This document shows, piece after piece, positions 43,356-54,400 of a stretch of 64,000 bases of DNA. The notes beneath the pieces are model-generated. The model did not search any database and was not told the origin of the DNA. It saw only the letters and a list, made by a program, of their open reading frames with translations. Both the position numbers and the translations under genes were made by a program. Numbering within the stretch: the stretch's first letter is position 1; each line of letters begins with the position of its first letter. This stretch comes from Elephas maximus indicus (lineage: Eukaryota > Chordata > Mammalia > Proboscidea > Elephantidae), in NCBI RefSeq assembly GCF_024166365.1, contig NC_064823.1:16486924-16550923 (forward strand), read 5' to 3'.

Positions 43356-44834
43356 AGTAATCTACAGTCCATCTTTTGGCCACAATTATTTATATCCTTT
43401 GCACATGCAAAATTTACTCATCCCGCTCCTGGGACCTGAAAAAGTCTCATAGGACTACAGCATCTGACTTGAATTCTAGTACCTAGAATCTGTGGCCATA
43501 TTTAATCCATCACCCACCCTTGTACAATGTGACCACCACTTAGTAAAAATAAGATGGGAACTCCAGTTCTGTTCATAACCTCCTTGATTCTCACTCTTCA
43601 CTCCTCCTTGGCATCACTTCTCCACAAACTGACATTGTACTTCTCTTGCTTTGTCTCTGACTTTCATTCTCACAACTGCTGCTCCTACCAGCTGATAAAA
43701 TTTATCTGACGAACTGGTTTTTGCCAACCTTCTATACAATTTTCTCCTTATAAACATGTTACTCTTTCTCTCTGATGTCATTCCACTTCTATGTCTCATG
43801 GTAACTAACCTTTCTCAAGTACTCCCATGTAGCTGGCAGGAGATATCACACATAGTGTAAGGATTAAACTTATCTTTTGGAATCTTTATAAAGTTACTTG
43901 TAAAATCAAAGCAGTTGAATTCTATTAATTATTTCAATAACGATTTGCAGTTTAACATTTCGGTGCTTCATTCAGCTGTCTATAAAATAGAATAGGCAAT
44001 TCTGCCTAGAGGTATAGCTTGCTTCTCATCTATTAACAATTTGTTACTGGCTGGACTTCCAAAGATATTGCTCTATATTTAATTTCATCCCATGGAAAAA
44101 CTATACTTCTTTACAGTTATCATACATTGTAATTGGAAAGTTTAATTATATAGTATAATCATCTTCTGCAGGACACCTCAAAATGGTTTGATCAAGAAGA
44201 AACACTTTTATTAAATTTGACACAACTCACTTCACAATTAACTTTCGGGAGAATAACTTCTATTTTTTAAAAAAACTGCTATTTCAGTTTCATTTTGTTC
44301 TCTTATTATAACCTTGTCCCTGATCTATTACCATAAGAGAGAACTAAAAGAGACTGTACTTCTTTCTTTCTAAACAGGTTTCTTTAACATTCATTTCATT
44401 AACCCAAAGCACGCCAAATGAAGTAACGAAACCATCACTGTGATTCTTTTTGTTAAAAATAGAGTCGAAGCAGATAAATGAACTTCCTTTTCCGAGATGT
44501 TATGCCTTAGTCTCTATAATCCATGGGATCTGCCCAAAAGTAAAACATCAGGCAATATAATTCATAATTGAACTATTTGTTTAGGAATAATATTTGTATT
44601 TTCGATGCTTAAGATACTTTAAATGTGCAACATCCCATGCCCCTACTTTTTTGCTACTTTGGGGTTCTCTACTAAAATCACCTTACGTTTTCATACTTGG
44701 ATACTACCCTGAAGAATCACTTAACCTCCAACTATTTTCATCATAGCTGTTTATGCAGAATAACTATGAAGATAATGATATTTATTATTCAAAATATATA
44801 TTTGAAGCATATTTTAAAGCATCTCATTAGTTGA
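43356..44834. other. Unassigned, no gene seen
   Basis: AT-rich. The word GAATTTGTGGCCATAAGTAA from the LTR end recurs in altered form as GAATCTGTGGCCATATTTAA at about 43487, possibly a second LTR-end fragment. Confidence 0.35.
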
Positions 44835-45080
44835 GACGTAATTCAACAAGTATTTACCCGTCATGTATGGGAGATACGGCAATGATAACACAAACTCCTT
44901 GCCCTCACTGAACTTACACTCTAGTGTGCAGAGAAACTCAGTAAAGAAAAAAGCAAGTCAGTGTAGACAGTACTAAATGTAATCAATCAGTGTTGCTGGG
45001 AAATAAAACAATACGAAGGCATAGCAAGTGCCTGGTTGGGGAAAGTGGAGAAAGAGGTTACTATTTTATGTGGCGTTCAT
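44835..45080 (-). mobile_element. L2 LINE, 3' end
   Basis: Complement of L2: CAACAAGTATTTACCCGTCA, CTTGCCCTCACTGAACTTAC, ACTCTAGTGTGCAGAGAAAC and TGCTGGGAAATAAAAC. Confidence 0.65.
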
Positions 45081-47739
45081 GCCCCTAACACCAGGCTATG
45101 ATGTCTGAGAAATTGATTCCAGTCTAGGTAATCAACCTCCTGACTATATTCTAACTCTAGGCAAGCTGTCCCTTTCTCTCCCTAGGATTACCTGACAAAT
45201 CAGTGCTTACTTTGTCTCACCTGTCAGTGATCTCAGCACACAGATACTGGACAATCATCTGGATTCCTAAGCTCCGGGCACTTGCCTTAATTCCATTGGG
45301 TTTAATTGTCATAAAACAACTTAGGCAAACATTGTGTTTGAATTTATTAAATTCTGGGAAGCAGCCAAGGCAGGCTATTTGAGTCTGATAGGACCTTATC
45401 TGGATAAGACATTAAGTTCTTTTCTGAGGTCATTTCTACTGTTGTTTTTTCTTTGTTTGTTTTGTTTTCTTTTCTTTAAAGATAGTTGAAGTCTTTTGTC
45501 TTTTCTATTCAAAACCAAAAAAGAGAACTGAAAAATATGCCAGAGGCCAGAAATTAAACAAACAAAAAAAGAGAAAACAACAACCACCCTCAGTTGCCAT
45601 CAAAATTAAGCTGCTGGCGTCTTTTACATGACTTAAAGATGTTTCAGTTATATGCAGCTATTTTTCATGATTATTTACATCAATTCTTAGCCACAACCTA
45701 TTGCCTCTCACCAATGCCCATCCTCTCTACAAAGTCTATCGGCATGGCTTTATGCAGTTAAATTCCTATCTGTGTTTCTGAAATTTGATCCCTTTCAAAC
45801 CACCATCTTAATTGTCTTCCAGCCACTGCTTTCTATGCCATTGCTTTGAACTTCAGGGAGATTTGGTCTTCTGATCTCCAATTCTTACCAACAGGGACTG
45901 AAATTATAATTCTGCTTATCATTATCTCCCACCTTGAGAAGTTGTAGTTTCTTGACCTCCTGTTCCATTTCTAATCCTAAATCTTGGGACTTTTATGAAT
46001 ATTAATCAGTGTGCAATATTGCACTGTAGCAATACTGAAAATATAACGATTGTACAGTACAACTGAATTGTATCACTGTTTTTAAATTGAAAAGTTTCAG
46101 CTAGGATCCATGAAGGAGAAATAATCGTAAACTGTAAGCGATTCAATTTAATTGAGAGTACAGCACCATAGGTAAGCATTGTTTCAAGAAGTGGGAGGAT
46201 TACATGAATTGTTCTGGAAAACCAGTAAGGCTTCTGACTCCCATGGTTATACAGAATCCACCAGCTTGCTCTGTTTTCCACTGTGGTATGCCTGCAGATA
46301 AATACTTTGGAAGAAATGTTTACTCTGGGCTTTTGCTGGATCACAACCACAAAAGTGATCAACTAGAACAGAGAAAATTAAAAAGTTTAGGGATTAAAGA
46401 GTTAGTTCATTTCAGGGAGAATGAATACTGTGAATACTAAAAACGTTGCTTAATGGAAAACGGCTTTTGAGTTATAGAAGCATTAAAATGAAAATTACTA
46501 TTCCCTCCTACTCTGCTTTCTCATTGTATGATAAATGATAGTCAGGTTAGCTGCTCTGGCCAATTTCCATATTTTTGAGATTTTTCTGGTGGCCATTGTT
46601 ATATGAAGTCAGCTTATCATTTAAACTGCCATTGACCGTTTTTCTTTCTCTTTCTTCCTTTTTCTCCTTTTTCAGGGGGTGGGGGGTGTCAAATACATGC
46701 AACACAGGATTTTTAAAAACTATACTGTTATTTGACTGTTATTTGAAAGTGGGATATTCATTATTATATTATATAGACTATCTAGTCAAAAATCAGCATA
46801 GAAATGTACCAACCTAGCAGAGAAATATGAAAGATTAGCAGCTGCCAGGCAATTAATTAGTTGCTTAATTTTGTTTCTTCAGACAAAAAGAAGAAAACAA
46901 AAGGTGGAAAACTGGCAGATCAAACTGATAGGTATATATTTCACTAGAACATTTTTCTCATGCCATCAATGAGCTTTCCCCCACATAAACTGGTTTTAGT
47001 TTGATCCTGTTCAGAGTTGCAATCTCCAGGAAATGGATGATCAATAAGGATAGTGATTAACCAACCCTTGAAGTTAACAAAGGAAAGAAGCCCTTGTGCT
47101 CTGGAACCATTTACCTCTTCAACTAAGGCTTTTCAAAAGTGAGGAAAGGGATTGGTGCTTTTCACTTGAGAAAATTTTATTAAGGTGGACTTGTTTCCTT
47201 AAATTTAATATTACATAAAATGTAATATTACAATGAATACCCCATGCAGCTCAGCCTATGCCAAGACTCCTCTAAACTGCTGGGAAGATCTATTACTTAA
47301 ATGGCTCCCGGATGCTTTGGGACCCTGACATAGAAATAAGGATGTAATACTCAACGTTTTCGTTTCTGTTTCTGATCAACTTCCTGGTTTTGACTAAATA
47401 CAAAGTGTCTTCTTCTAAAGCGCTTATGGAAACAGAGGCACTCTAAATTATTCATTTTTTAAATTTTATTTATTCATGTATTTAGCATGCTTAAAATGTG
47501 CAGAACACCTACCTATACACTGATGGGGCTTGGGTGGAGAGATGCCGTGGCACAAGATTGCTCTGTGTCTCTATTTTAGAGACCAAGTTTCAGGAAGGCA
47601 AAATGCACACATTGCAGACATGTTTGTAAAGCAGGTCTGGTCCTCCTGCAGCTTTCTATGCCCAGGGACTGCATTAGTTCCCAGGCCCAGGCACAACGTG
47701 GCAAGCATTTACCTGCAGCATACCTGCTGTGCACTAAGT
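45081..47739. other. Unassigned, no gene seen
   Basis: About 2.6 kb without a named element. 46600-46700 has a T-rich then G-rich short run. 47206-47230 is an AT-rich perfect 11-base hairpin (TAATATTACAT with a 3-base loop). 46830-46870 holds GGCAATTAATTAGTTGC, a homeodomain-type cluster. Confidence 0.35.
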
Positions 47740-47800
47740 CGTTGTTAGCTGCCATTGAGTTGGCCCCTAACAGCGACCCCATGGCAATACGTATGTACCC
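47740..47800 (-). mobile_element. AfroSINE/RTE tail fragment
   Basis: CGTTGTTAGCTGCCATTGAG and AACAGCGACCCCATGGCAA only. Confidence 0.6.
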
Positions 47801-48761
47801 TTTATTCTGGGAAAAAGACACACAGCAGAAGGTTTCAGGATGACATTGATCCATTGTCAAAAATGTAAACAAGTGTTTGCCTTACTCGTCTTACTCATAT
47901 ATATTGTCTAGAATCTAGAGTCTTCCATGGACAGAAATCACGAGACACCTTCAGAGATTATTAAGCGTGTGGCCTTAACAAGCTAATGCAACTTCCAAAT
48001 GTTTTGAATTTAAACCAAACTGTGCCTAAATCCCTGGGGAAATCTGGTTCAATTTGTATTATCATTTTTCACCATACCACATTATGCTTGGTCTGTCTTG
48101 AAATTTTCTTCTGAAGTACAGGTAAAGTTTGTGTCATTAGGGGGTTACCATGGTGTGAAGTCAGCAAGTACATTTCAAACTTTAAAATATGCATTAAAAG
48201 AATCACATTTGCAGTCAGTAATTGCAGTGTGTTCTAAAACAGGTTCAAGGACAACGTTGTAGTGGGATTTATATCTACTTGCTACAGCAAGTTTATGTAA
48301 ACATGAACTCAAGTAAGTGTTCATTTCGTAACGACTTCTGCTATCAATACTCAATCTACCTCGTTACCAGCAACTGTCAATACACCCTTCACTCCACATG
48401 TGCTTAAGAGACAGGTTCCACTTCTCCAGCTTATTTATTTGTTAACTTTATTGATTTGAATTCCTTCTCTGCTTCTACTTAAATGTCTAGAGGAGAATGA
48501 TATTAGCACTGACTTTGTGACAAAGATGCAATAAACAGCTTAAAGTGATCACTATGGAATCAATCTATAAGGTCAAGGGAAAATAGAGGGATATAAGTAT
48601 ATCAAGCTGTGTTTGTCATTATTCTTAATTTACACCAAGCTGATTGCCATGAATGTAATTTTCAAATTCAGTAACATTCAAATTTTCTTCTCAGGTAATA
48701 AAGAACCCAGTCCCTGTCATTCAACAAACATTTTTAAGTACCTGCTATGTAATTATGTGTT
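47801..48761. other. Unassigned, no gene seen
   Basis: AT-rich with no recognised element. 48680-48760 (TCATTCAACAAACATTTTTA, CCTGCTATGTAATTATG) may be a short L2 remnant into which the next SINE inserted. Confidence 0.35.
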
Positions 48762-48970
48762 GAAGGAGACCTGGTGGGGTGGTGCAGTAGTTAAGTGCTC
48801 GGCTGCTAACTGAAAGGTCAGTGTCTCGAACACACTAGCCACTCAGCAGGAGAAAAGTCCTGATGATCTGCTTCCGTAAAGATTTACAGCTTTGGAAACC
48901 CTATGGGGCTTTTCTACTCTGTCCTACAGTGTCGCTATGACTTGGAATCGACTTGATGGCAACAGGTTAC
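48762..48970 (+). mobile_element. AfroSINE, long subtype
   Basis: Carries the extra ~40 bases GATCTGCTTCCGTAAAGATT between head and tail, as do the copies at 34482 and 61556. Flanking repeats TATGTGTT at 48754-48761 and 48971-48978. Confidence 0.92.
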
Positions 48971-49136
48971 TATGTGTTTGCCATTGTGATAAGTATTGGG
49001 AGTGGAAACATAAATGTAAGACATCCCCTTTGTTCAGAGCCTAGTGGGGAAAAGAGAATTTTTTTTTAATAATCACAGTATAATACAGTGAGTACTAAAG
49101 TAAAAAATATAGATGTTTTGGGGTATTCAAGGGTTT

Positions 49137-49597
49137 ATTTTTTGTTTGTTTTGTTTTTTGTATTTTTAATGATTGAAACAAAAAAGATCTAAAACTGCAG
49201 CTTCTGGAAGAAACATTTGTTTTGCCCGTCGTGTACCTATCCTCAAACTCGACTTCAGCCTCTACCAGGTCTTGCATTTAAGAGCAAGTTCTCTAAAGAC
49301 ATCCTTGTTGACGACAATTTTGTCCAAGGGAACATCCACAGAGTATCTTGTGGGCACGGCATGATTGTAATTATAAACTTTCACAAAAGACTTGATCTTT
49401 GACTTCTTGGAAATTTTCTTCTTACCCATGGCAGCCGTCACTTTGTGGGGAGAGCAATAGATTCCAGTCACCAGAACATGGCTGCTTGGGTGGTGTGAGG
49501 TACCATCATCAATGTTCTTCACAATGGTGGCTTTGCAACCTGATTAGCATCTAGACAGGACCAGCACCACCTTCCTAGGTTTCACAAACTTGCCCAT
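49137..49597 (-). pseudogene. RPL27: Processed pseudogene of ribosomal protein L27
   Basis: The minus strand reads from an ATG at 49597-49595 to a TAG at 49191-49189 and corresponds to the whole eukaryotic 60S protein eL27 (normally 136 residues), without introns. Stretches such as [25 protein letters not shown] and VVNKDVF identify it. It is dead: codon 18 is a stop (TAA where the family has Tyr), and a one-base deletion near codon 113 shifts the C-terminus to another frame, where EVEFEDRYTTGK resumes the family sequence. After the stop, 3' UTR-like TTTGTTTCAATCATTAAAAA and an A-rich tail (49137-49165, read on the minus strand) mark it as an L1-type retrocopy. Codons that changed are scattered, so it is old. 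No promoter is apparent. Confidence 0.95.
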
Positions 49598-49834
49598 TTC
49601 TAGGACAACCGCCCAGGCCTAAATCAGAAAGGAAGACATGGCACTTCCATTTACTTTTCACCCCAAGGAGAATTAGTGTTTTGGGGTTTTTTTTTTTTTT
49701 TTTTTAGTTTGATTTTGGTATTTATAATCACAACTTCTTCCTAAAGAGAACCTATAAAATGAAAGTCCTTGATGGGACTTTGTAGGCAAATTTAAATAGA
49801 GCCTCAAGAGTTAAATTATTTTGCCTAATAGAGG
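49598..49834. other. Short unassigned stretch with a T run
   Basis: A 20-base T run at 49687-49705 is the main feature, possibly the tail of a lost minus-strand insertion. Confidence 0.4.
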
Positions 49835-49966
49835 ACACTGTCCAACAACAACAAAATATGGACCACATATGCAATTTTAAATTTTCTGGTAGCCATATTG
49901 AAACCAGTAAAAAGAAACAGATGAAATTAATTTCAATAATATGTTTTATTTAACTCAATGTTATGA

Positions 49967-50408
49967 CTTGAATTGTATCCCCACAAAAAACATGTGTTGG
50001 AATCCTAACCTCCATACATACCTGTGGATGAATTCCTGTTTGGGAATAGGATTTTCTTTGTTGTGTTAATTAGGCTATATCAGTGTACAGTGTGTCCTGA
50101 AGCAAATTAATTTTGAGTTATTAAAAAAAAAAAGCAGATTAGACATAGAAATAAGCACATAGAGTCACTATGAGTCAGAATCAACTCCATGGCAATGGGT
50201 TTGGTTTTTTCGTTGAGGAAGACAGATGCCATGTGAGGATCCTGTACAAGCCAAGGAAGCAAAGACTGCCTGGGCTACTGACAAGGAAACAATCAACATG
50301 GCCAAGACCCTGATTTGGACTTCTAGCCTTCAGAACTATAAGAAAATAAATTTCTGGTCCTTAAAACCACCACTTGTGGTATTTATGTTACAGTAGCACT
50401 AGAAAACT
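49967..50408 (+). mobile_element. MaLR-type LTR, plus strand, with SINE tail inside
   Basis: TGACTTGAATTGTATCCCCA start, polyadenylation-side block CTTCAGAACTATAAGAAAAT, and end TATTTATGTTACAGTAGCAC. The only plus-oriented MaLR LTR in the window. A SINE tail (50161-50211) sits in the middle. Confidence 0.75.
50161..50211 (+). mobile_element. AfroSINE 3' tail fragment
   Basis: TAGAGTCACTATGAGTCAGA to GGGTTTGGTTTTTTCG only; a strongly 5'-truncated insertion inside the LTR. Confidence 0.8.
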
Positions 50409-50474
50409 AGTATGTTCAAATCATTGTCATTTTCAACACATAATCAGTTATTTTTTTTTTTTAATTATCAATGA

Positions 50475-50962
50475 GCCACAGCCTCCACCAGACTGAGTCC
50501 AACACAACTAGATGGTGACCAACTACCACCACTAACTGCTCTGACAGGGATCACAATAGAGGGTCCTGGCCAAGGATGAAGAAGAATGTAGAACAAAATT
50601 CTAACTCACAAAAAAGGCCAGACTTACTGGCCTGACAGAGACTGGACAAGCCCCGAAAGTATGGCACCCGGGCACACTTTTAGTTCAGCAATGAATTCTC
50701 TCCTGAGGTTCATGCTTCAGCCAAAGATTAGACAGGCCCAAATAACAAAACTTGACATAAGGGGCACACCAGCCCAGGGGCAAGGACTAGAAGGCAGGAG
50801 GGGACAGGAAAGCTGGTAATGGGGAATCCAAGGTTGAGAAGGGGGAGTATTGACATGTCGTGGGGTTGGTAACCAATGTCACAAAACAATATGCGTACTG
50901 ATCGTTTAATGAAAAGTTAGTTTGTTCTGTAAACCCTCAACTAAAGAACAATAACATAAAAA
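50475..50962 (+). mobile_element. L1 3' UTR insertion, type A, with 12-bp target-site duplication
   Basis: Bounded by exact AATTATCAATGA at 50463-50474 and 50963-50974, with an A-rich end. Contains only 3' UTR: CCTCCACCAGACTGAGTCC at the start, a polypurine stretch near 50780-50850, and TTAGTTTGTTCTGTAAACCC close to the end. Homologous to 238-838 (minus) and the short end at 21046. Confidence 0.93.
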
Positions 50963-51114
50963 AATTATCAATGACATATTTTCTATTGTTTATTTCCTAT
51001 GCCTTCAAAATTAGGTGTGTAGTTTATACTTACAGCACATCTCATTACTTACTAGCTATATTTCAAGTGATCAGTAGTCACAGGTGGCCAGTGGCTAGCG
51101 TATTGGCCAGCAAA

Positions 51115-51599
51115 GATCTAGCAGGTGAGAGAGGAGAGAGCGAGAATCAGTGAGATGACAGAAGACCGGGAACTCTGATAAGATCTCTCCCGATGACCAC
51201 CACGACTTTCAGTTAAAGCCACCAGCTTCAAAAGTACTTTGTTTGAGGGATTTTTTTTTTTTTTTGGAAGTGAAGAGGCTAGGTTCCACAAAAGCACTGA
51301 AGTGGTGTTGGACAAATGTGCAACTGTATGTTTAAGGATAAGGAGGCATTTAATGGTGTGAAAAAGTAGCTGAAGAGGTATGGGACTTGTTAGTAAGAGA
51401 TGAAATCAGACAAACATTCTGGGGTGAGAATAAGAACTCTGTGGAAAGGATTTGATTTTGGTTTTATGTTGAAGACAGTAGGGAACCATGGAGTGTATTT
51501 AAGCCTGAAAATATATAATCAGATTTCTCTGTATCATCTTCATGTGGATGTCCCACAAGCACTTCAAAATTACACCATCAAAATTTAACTAACTTGGAT
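51115..51599. other. Unassigned, no gene seen
   Basis: No recognised element; a 20-base T run at 51251-51266. Open frames short. Confidence 0.35.
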
Positions 51600-51747
51600 T
51601 AGAAGGCACTGAATGATCTGGCCCCTGACTATTTCTCCACTTTTAGCTCTACTCATTTTTTAAGGAAATTATTTTCAATGCAGTATTCCATACCGATTTT
51701 TTTTATTCCATACCAACTCAAACTATTATTCAAGTGTCAAGTTAGAA
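51600..51747 (+). mobile_element. L2 fragment
   Basis: AAGGCACTGAATGATCTGGC then CCCTGACTATTTCTCCAC is a short, old L2 piece in sense orientation. Confidence 0.5.
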
Positions 51748-51782
51748 TACTTCTGATAACAAAACCTGACAAGGACACTATT

Positions 51783-51941
51783 AAAAAAAAAAAGTTGCCA
51801 TCAAGTTGCTTCTGACTCATAGCAAGCCTATAAGACAGAGCACAATTGCCCAATAGGGTTTCCAAGGAACTGCTGGTGGATTCCAACTGCCAACCTTTTG
51901 GTTAGCAGCCAAGCTCTTAACTGCTGTGCCACCAGGGCTCC
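51783..51941 (-). mobile_element. AfroSINE, first of two at one target site
   Basis: Full-length, with an A run at 51783. Flanked by AAGGACACTA (51771-51780) and AAAGACACTA (51942-51951). Confidence 0.93.
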
Positions 51942-51951
51942 AAAGACACTA

Positions 51952-52024
51952 TCAAACCAACCCACTGCCGCTGACCTCTTGGTTTGCAGCTGTAGCACTT
52001 AACCACTACGCCAGCAGGGTTTCC
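51952..52024 (-). mobile_element. AfroSINE, second at the same target site, internally deleted
   Basis: AACCCACTGCCG joins to CTGACCTCTTGGTTTGCAGC, removing about 85 bases between two ACTGCCG-like words. Flanked by AAAGACACTA on both sides (51942-51951 and 52025-52034). Confidence 0.88.
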
Positions 52025-53410
52025 AAAGACACTAGAAGAGATAAAAATACATGACAATATCTCTCATAGATTTTTAAAAAATCCTAGATGAATATTAGAG
52101 AACCAAATCTAGCAATATATTAACAGGATAATATATCCACATAAATAAGTGAAGCTTATTCCCATAATACAAAGTTGGTTTATCATTTGAAAATCAATGT
52201 AGGCTACCACATCAACAGAACAAAGGAGGAAAACAATATAAATATCTCAACAGATATAGAAACAGCCATTGTTAAAAGCCAACATTCATTCATGACAAAA
52301 AGCGTGGGCAAATTAGGACCAAAAGTATTTCTCAATCTAATAAGGGGCACCAAATAAAAACCTACTACTAATATTATATATAATGATAAAATATTGAAGA
52401 CTTTGCCACTGATAACAGTAAAGCAAGAACAAGGATGTGCACCATCAATACACCTATTCAATGATATACTAGCCAGTACAATAAGAATTGAAAGATCGGA
52501 TTGGAAGGAGTAAAATTGTCATAATTTGTGATGATATTTTTGTACTCGTAGAAATTTTAAAATAATCTACATACCATTTGAATTAATAAGGGAACTGAGC
52601 AAGATCATTGGATACAGGTTAAACTGTAACAAATAATTATACTTTATCTACTAACAGCAAAAATTGGAAAGTAATTTTTTTAAATATCAGTTCCAATAGC
52701 ATTTTAAAAAATCACATACCAAAGCGTAAATCCAACTAAAGTTTTACAAGACTTATACTCTGAGAACTGCATACCATTGCTGAGAAATGAAAGAAGATTT
52801 AAATAAATGGAACGGCATACTACGTTTGTAGATTAGAAGAATCAAAATTGCTAAGAACTCAGTTCTCTCCAAATTGATCTATATATTTGATTCAATCCCA
52901 CTTGTCATCCCTGGCTGTTTTTGTTTTGTTTTGTGTGGTAGACATTAACAAGCAAATTCTAAAATTTATTTATAAATGCAAAGGACCTTGAAGACAATCT
53001 TGAAGCAGAAAATTAAATTGAAGAACTTACACCTCCAGGTAATAAAACTTACCATAAATCTACAGTAATCAAGACTCTTTTAATAGTGCAAGGATAAATA
53101 AATAGAGCTAAATGATAAATGTAATTTCTTTTAAATATCCCGGAAGTAAATACAAAACATATTTTGTGATACATATGTGGATATGTATATATATTCACAT
53201 ATATTCAATATGCCACTAAATACTAACTAGAAAAGAATGAACTATTGGTGAACATAATAATATGGATAAATAATATGGATAAATCTCAAACATACTGAGT
53301 TCAAAAATTCAAATATAAAGGAGTTTGTGCTATGTAACTACATTTATGTGAAGTTCAAGAAGGCAAAATTAATTTATGATTATAAGAGTCAAAATAATTG
53401 GTAACCCCTA

Positions 53411-54139
53411 TATTGTTGTTGTTAGGTGCTGTCAAGTCAGTTCCAACCCATTTCAGCCCTATGTACAACAGAAAGAAGAACTGCTTGGTCCTTCGCCATC
53501 CTCACAATCATTGCTATGTTTAAACCCATTGTTGCAGCCACTGTGTAAATCCTTCTCATGAAGACCTTCCTCTTTTTCACTGACCCCCTACTTTACCAAG
53601 CATGATGTCCTTCTCCAGGGACTGGTCCCTCTTGATAACACGTCCAAAGTTGGTGAGACAAAGTCTCACCATTCTCCCTTTCAAGGAGCACTCTGGCTAT
53701 ACTTCTCCCAAGACAGACTTGTTTGTTCTGGCAGTCCATGGTATATTCAATACCCTTAGCCAACACCATAATTCAAAGGCATCAATTATTCTTCCATCTT
53801 CCTTATACATTGTCCACCTTTCACATGCACATGAGGCAATTGAAAATATCATGGTCAGGTGCACCTTAGTCCCCAAAGTGTCATCTTTGCTTTTTAACAC
53901 TTTAAAGAGATCTTTTGCAGATTTGCCCAGTGCAATATGTCATTTGATTTCCTGACAGCTGCTTCCATGGTCATTGATTGTGGGTCCAAGTAAAATGAAA
54001 TCCTTGACAACATCAATCTTTTCTCCATTTATCATGACATTGCTTATTGGTCCAGTTGTGGTGTTTTTTTGTTTTGTTTTGTTTTTTGTTTTTTAATGTT
54101 GAGGTGGATTACACCTCAACATAAAACAAAAATCCTCAC
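53411..54139 (-). mobile_element. RTE (BovB-type) LINE copy with inverted 5' end
   Basis: From TTGTTGTTGTTAGGTGCTG to about 54105 it is the complement of the RTE 3' region: CCATCCTCACAATCATTGC, CTTTACCAAGCATGATGTCC, AGGGACTGGTCCCTCTTGAT, and TCATTGATTGTGGGTCCAAG. From about 54106 the strand flips: CACCTCAACATAAAACAAAA then ATCCTCACAA is RTE in the plus sense, so the junction forms an 11-base hairpin (ATGTTGAGGTG, GATTA, CACCTCAACAT). The whole is flanked by exact AACCCCTA at 53403-53410 and 54140-54147. A 117-codon plus frame at 53602-53955 is antisense to the element. Confidence 0.9.
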
Positions 54140-54400
54140 AACCCCTAAGGGGTCCATATTTACTGGCATGGGACACAAAGTCTGATGAAAATGTTCTGTA
54201 TCTTAATTTGGATGATGATCATACAGGTGCATCCACTTGTAAAAAAAATAACAAACTGTGCATTTAAGAGTTATGCAACTACTTACTATTTGTAAACAAC
54301 TGTGAATCTGAGTATTAAATTAATCAGATAACAAAAAAAGGAGTTACGAAACTATATACAATATCCATATACATTATACCTCAATAAAATCATTTTACAG

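Larger units (their letters stand above)
49835..51114. mobile_element. hAT (Charlie-type) DNA transposon, host of two later insertions
   Basis: Left end CACTGTCCAACAAC, GGACCACATATGCAATTTTA, TTTTCTGGTAGCCATATTGA; right end TACAGCACATCTCATTACTT, CACAGGTGGCCAGTGGCTAG, TTGGCCAGCAAAG. Ends are inverted (CTGTCCAA / TTGGCCAG) and the order matches a known hAT-Charlie type of human genomes as I remember it. Interrupted by a MaLR LTR (49967-50408) and an L1 tail (50475-50962). Confidence 0.6.
51748..54400 (+). mobile_element. Old L1 (ORF2 reverse transcriptase to 3' UTR), interrupted three times
   Basis: Outside the inserts the order is ACAAAACCTGACAAGGACAC, CATAATACAAAGTTGGTTTA, GCAAGAACAAGGATGTGCAC, GTCATAATTTGTGATGATAT, CAAATTGATCTATATATTTG, and then 3' UTR words AAATCTCAAACATACTGAG and TATACCTCAATAAAATCA. 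The site of the reverse transcriptase FADD-type catalytic motif, about 52525-52536, now reads I-C-D-D and the frame is broken. Inserts: SINEs at 51783-51941 and 51952-52024, and an RTE copy at 53411-54139. Confidence 0.85.

Noticed and set aside
47206-47230. AT-rich 11-bp perfect hairpin TAATATTACAT
   Set aside because: Short and composed almost only of A and T, so expected by chance in a window of this length and composition.
53602-53955. Plus frame of 117 codons
   Set aside because: Antisense to the RTE LINE copy.
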